Below the pieces are notes generated by a model. It did no database searches and was not told where the DNA came from. It worked only from the letters and a program-made list of their open reading frames with translations. From positions 1 to 5,880 of the forward strand of contig DAORZT010000096.1 of NCBI GenBank assembly GCA_035359995.1: DNA of 5,880 nt, in the 5' to 3' direction. Source of the DNA: JAKPCT01 sp029553165. Its GTDB lineage: Bacteria; Bacillota; UBA4882; UBA8346. A program made the translations under genes and the position numbers. Every line of letters begins with the position of its first letter. Within the stretch, counting starts at the first letter, position 1. This document shows positions 5,257 through 5,880 of this stretch, one piece after another.

Positions 5257-5880
5257 TTAAACTCCCCTATTCTCTCTATAAATTTTTAATGCATCTTCCT
5301 TTTCTTTTCGAAATCTTTCATATACTCCAACCTGGACTTCGGCACTACATCCTGAAAAATATCTCATTACTTTCCCATTAATTTGATATTTTTTGGCAAT
5401 TTTCATATAATTTTTATTGTCATTACCATTAATAATATTAATGGTACCTTTCTTTATTTTTCTCATTTCATCATAATCTACTATTTTTCCTCGTTCATTA
5501 TATACAGCTATAATTAATTGTTCTTCATTTAAATTCAACCCGGCATTTCTAAATATTTTAACTGCACCACTAACACCATGCTGAACTGCAGTGGACCATA
5601 ATACATTTTGTAATGCTATTGACTTACTACTTACATCAAATCCATACTTATCTTTTAACTCTTTTGCAGCTTCATCAAAATACTTATGTTTAATGAAATT
5701 GTGTTGTAACTTCAAAAAACCTTGCCGATCATTAATAGCCAAATTTTTCCATGCTTTATCAAAATTTACACCCAGAGTTCCCTTATCAATCTGCTTTGCT
5801 TCATTTAATTTATACCAATATTCTGGATTATAATGCCCCCACTTGTCAAGACAATTTTTTAGCTTTTCTAAGTTAGGTTC
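5257..5880 (-). CDS. C-terminal part of a phage/Vgr-type cell-wall hydrolase, partial
   Basis: The frame is open from the window edge, giving 207 visible residues and no start. The ATG-free continuation above 5742 is clearly coding (KWGHYNPEYWYKLNEAKQ, DKGTLGVNFDKAWKNLA). Hallmarks in order, counted from the edge: W44 of FDKAWKNLA; GFLKLQHNFIKHKYFDEAAK (54-73); SSKSIALQNVLWSTAVQHG (84-102); AVYNERG (125-131); and RYFSGCSAEVQVGVYERFRKEKEDAL (173-198). The spacing W..LA, F..QH.FI..YF, WSTAVQHG, Y.ERG, YFS....VQ...RF..E..DAL is that of lysozyme-like domains in phage virion lysins and in proteins often named Vgr-related. They are believed to cut peptidoglycan glycan strands. The catalytic glutamate usually sits in the N-terminal part (near SYG.YQ), which is outside the window. 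It is translationally coupled to the NTF2-like membrane protein. Confidence 0.8.
   Translation of the reverse strand, partial: EPNLEKLKNCLDKWGHYNPEYWYKLNEAKQIDKGTLGVNFDKAWKNLAINDRQGFLKLQHNFIKHKYFDEAAKELKDKYGFDVSSKSIALQNVLWSTAVQHGVSGAVKIFRNAGLNLNEEQLIIAVYNERGKIVDYDEMRKIKKGTINIINGNDNKNYMKIAKKYQINGKVMRYFSGCSAEVQVGVYERFRKEKEDALKIYRENRGV
5262..5268 (-). promoter_or_regulatory. Shine-Dalgarno AGGGGAG inside the hydrolase gene
   Basis: It lies in the last codons of the upstream hydrolase gene (Asn-Arg-Gly-Val-stop), 6 nt before ATG 5255. The stop and start are separated by one T. This arrangement favours termination-reinitiation and fixed stoichiometry of the two proteins. Confidence 0.65.

Overview
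The window reads as low-GC Firmicutes DNA, most likely a clostridial chromosome. It is AT-rich, has strong GGAGG-type ribosome binding sites and uses GTG or TTG starts beside ATG. Every gene I can support lies on the minus strand, so transcription runs from high to low coordinates. No rRNA, tRNA or CRISPR array is visible. The exact taxon cannot be settled from the sequence.

Right part (5880 to 4707): the open 3' portion of a phage/Vgr-type cell-wall hydrolase enters from outside the window. A membrane-anchored protein with a TcaA/YvbJ-like NTF2 domain follows with only one base between stop and start. Next comes about 500 bp without a convincing gene (4706 to 4177). It holds a possible MITE-like element, several hairpins and a REP-like palindrome.

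Middle (4176 to 1459): a large protein carries three peptidoglycan-binding repeats and an M15 (VanY-like) peptidase domain but no signal peptide. A secreted or lipid-anchored protein with two calcium-binding-type loops follows 24 bp later. The large gene drops from about 45% GC in its binding part to about 35% in its catalytic part, and sampled stretches of the following gene lie below 30%. This pattern is familiar from polymorphic effector genes with swapped C-terminal domains. A clear rho-independent terminator (1202-1235) closes this unit after a 3' region holding a possible gene scrap and a second REP-like palindrome.

Left part (1195 to 61): a broken RAYT (REP-associated tyrosine transposase) pseudogene abuts a third REP-like palindrome. 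After a gene-poor stretch comes a coiled-coil protein made of 40-residue tandem repeats with a C-terminal membrane anchor. Its probable start codon lies one frame away from the repeat frame.

How the genes may work together (inference): there are two successive pairs, each a cell-wall hydrolase followed by a membrane or exported partner facing the wall. In the intact pair the hydrolase has no classical export signal. This would fit wall-targeting effectors with cognate immunity proteins, delivered by a contractile or other specialised secretion system or by lysis. No secretion machinery is visible in the window to prove it.
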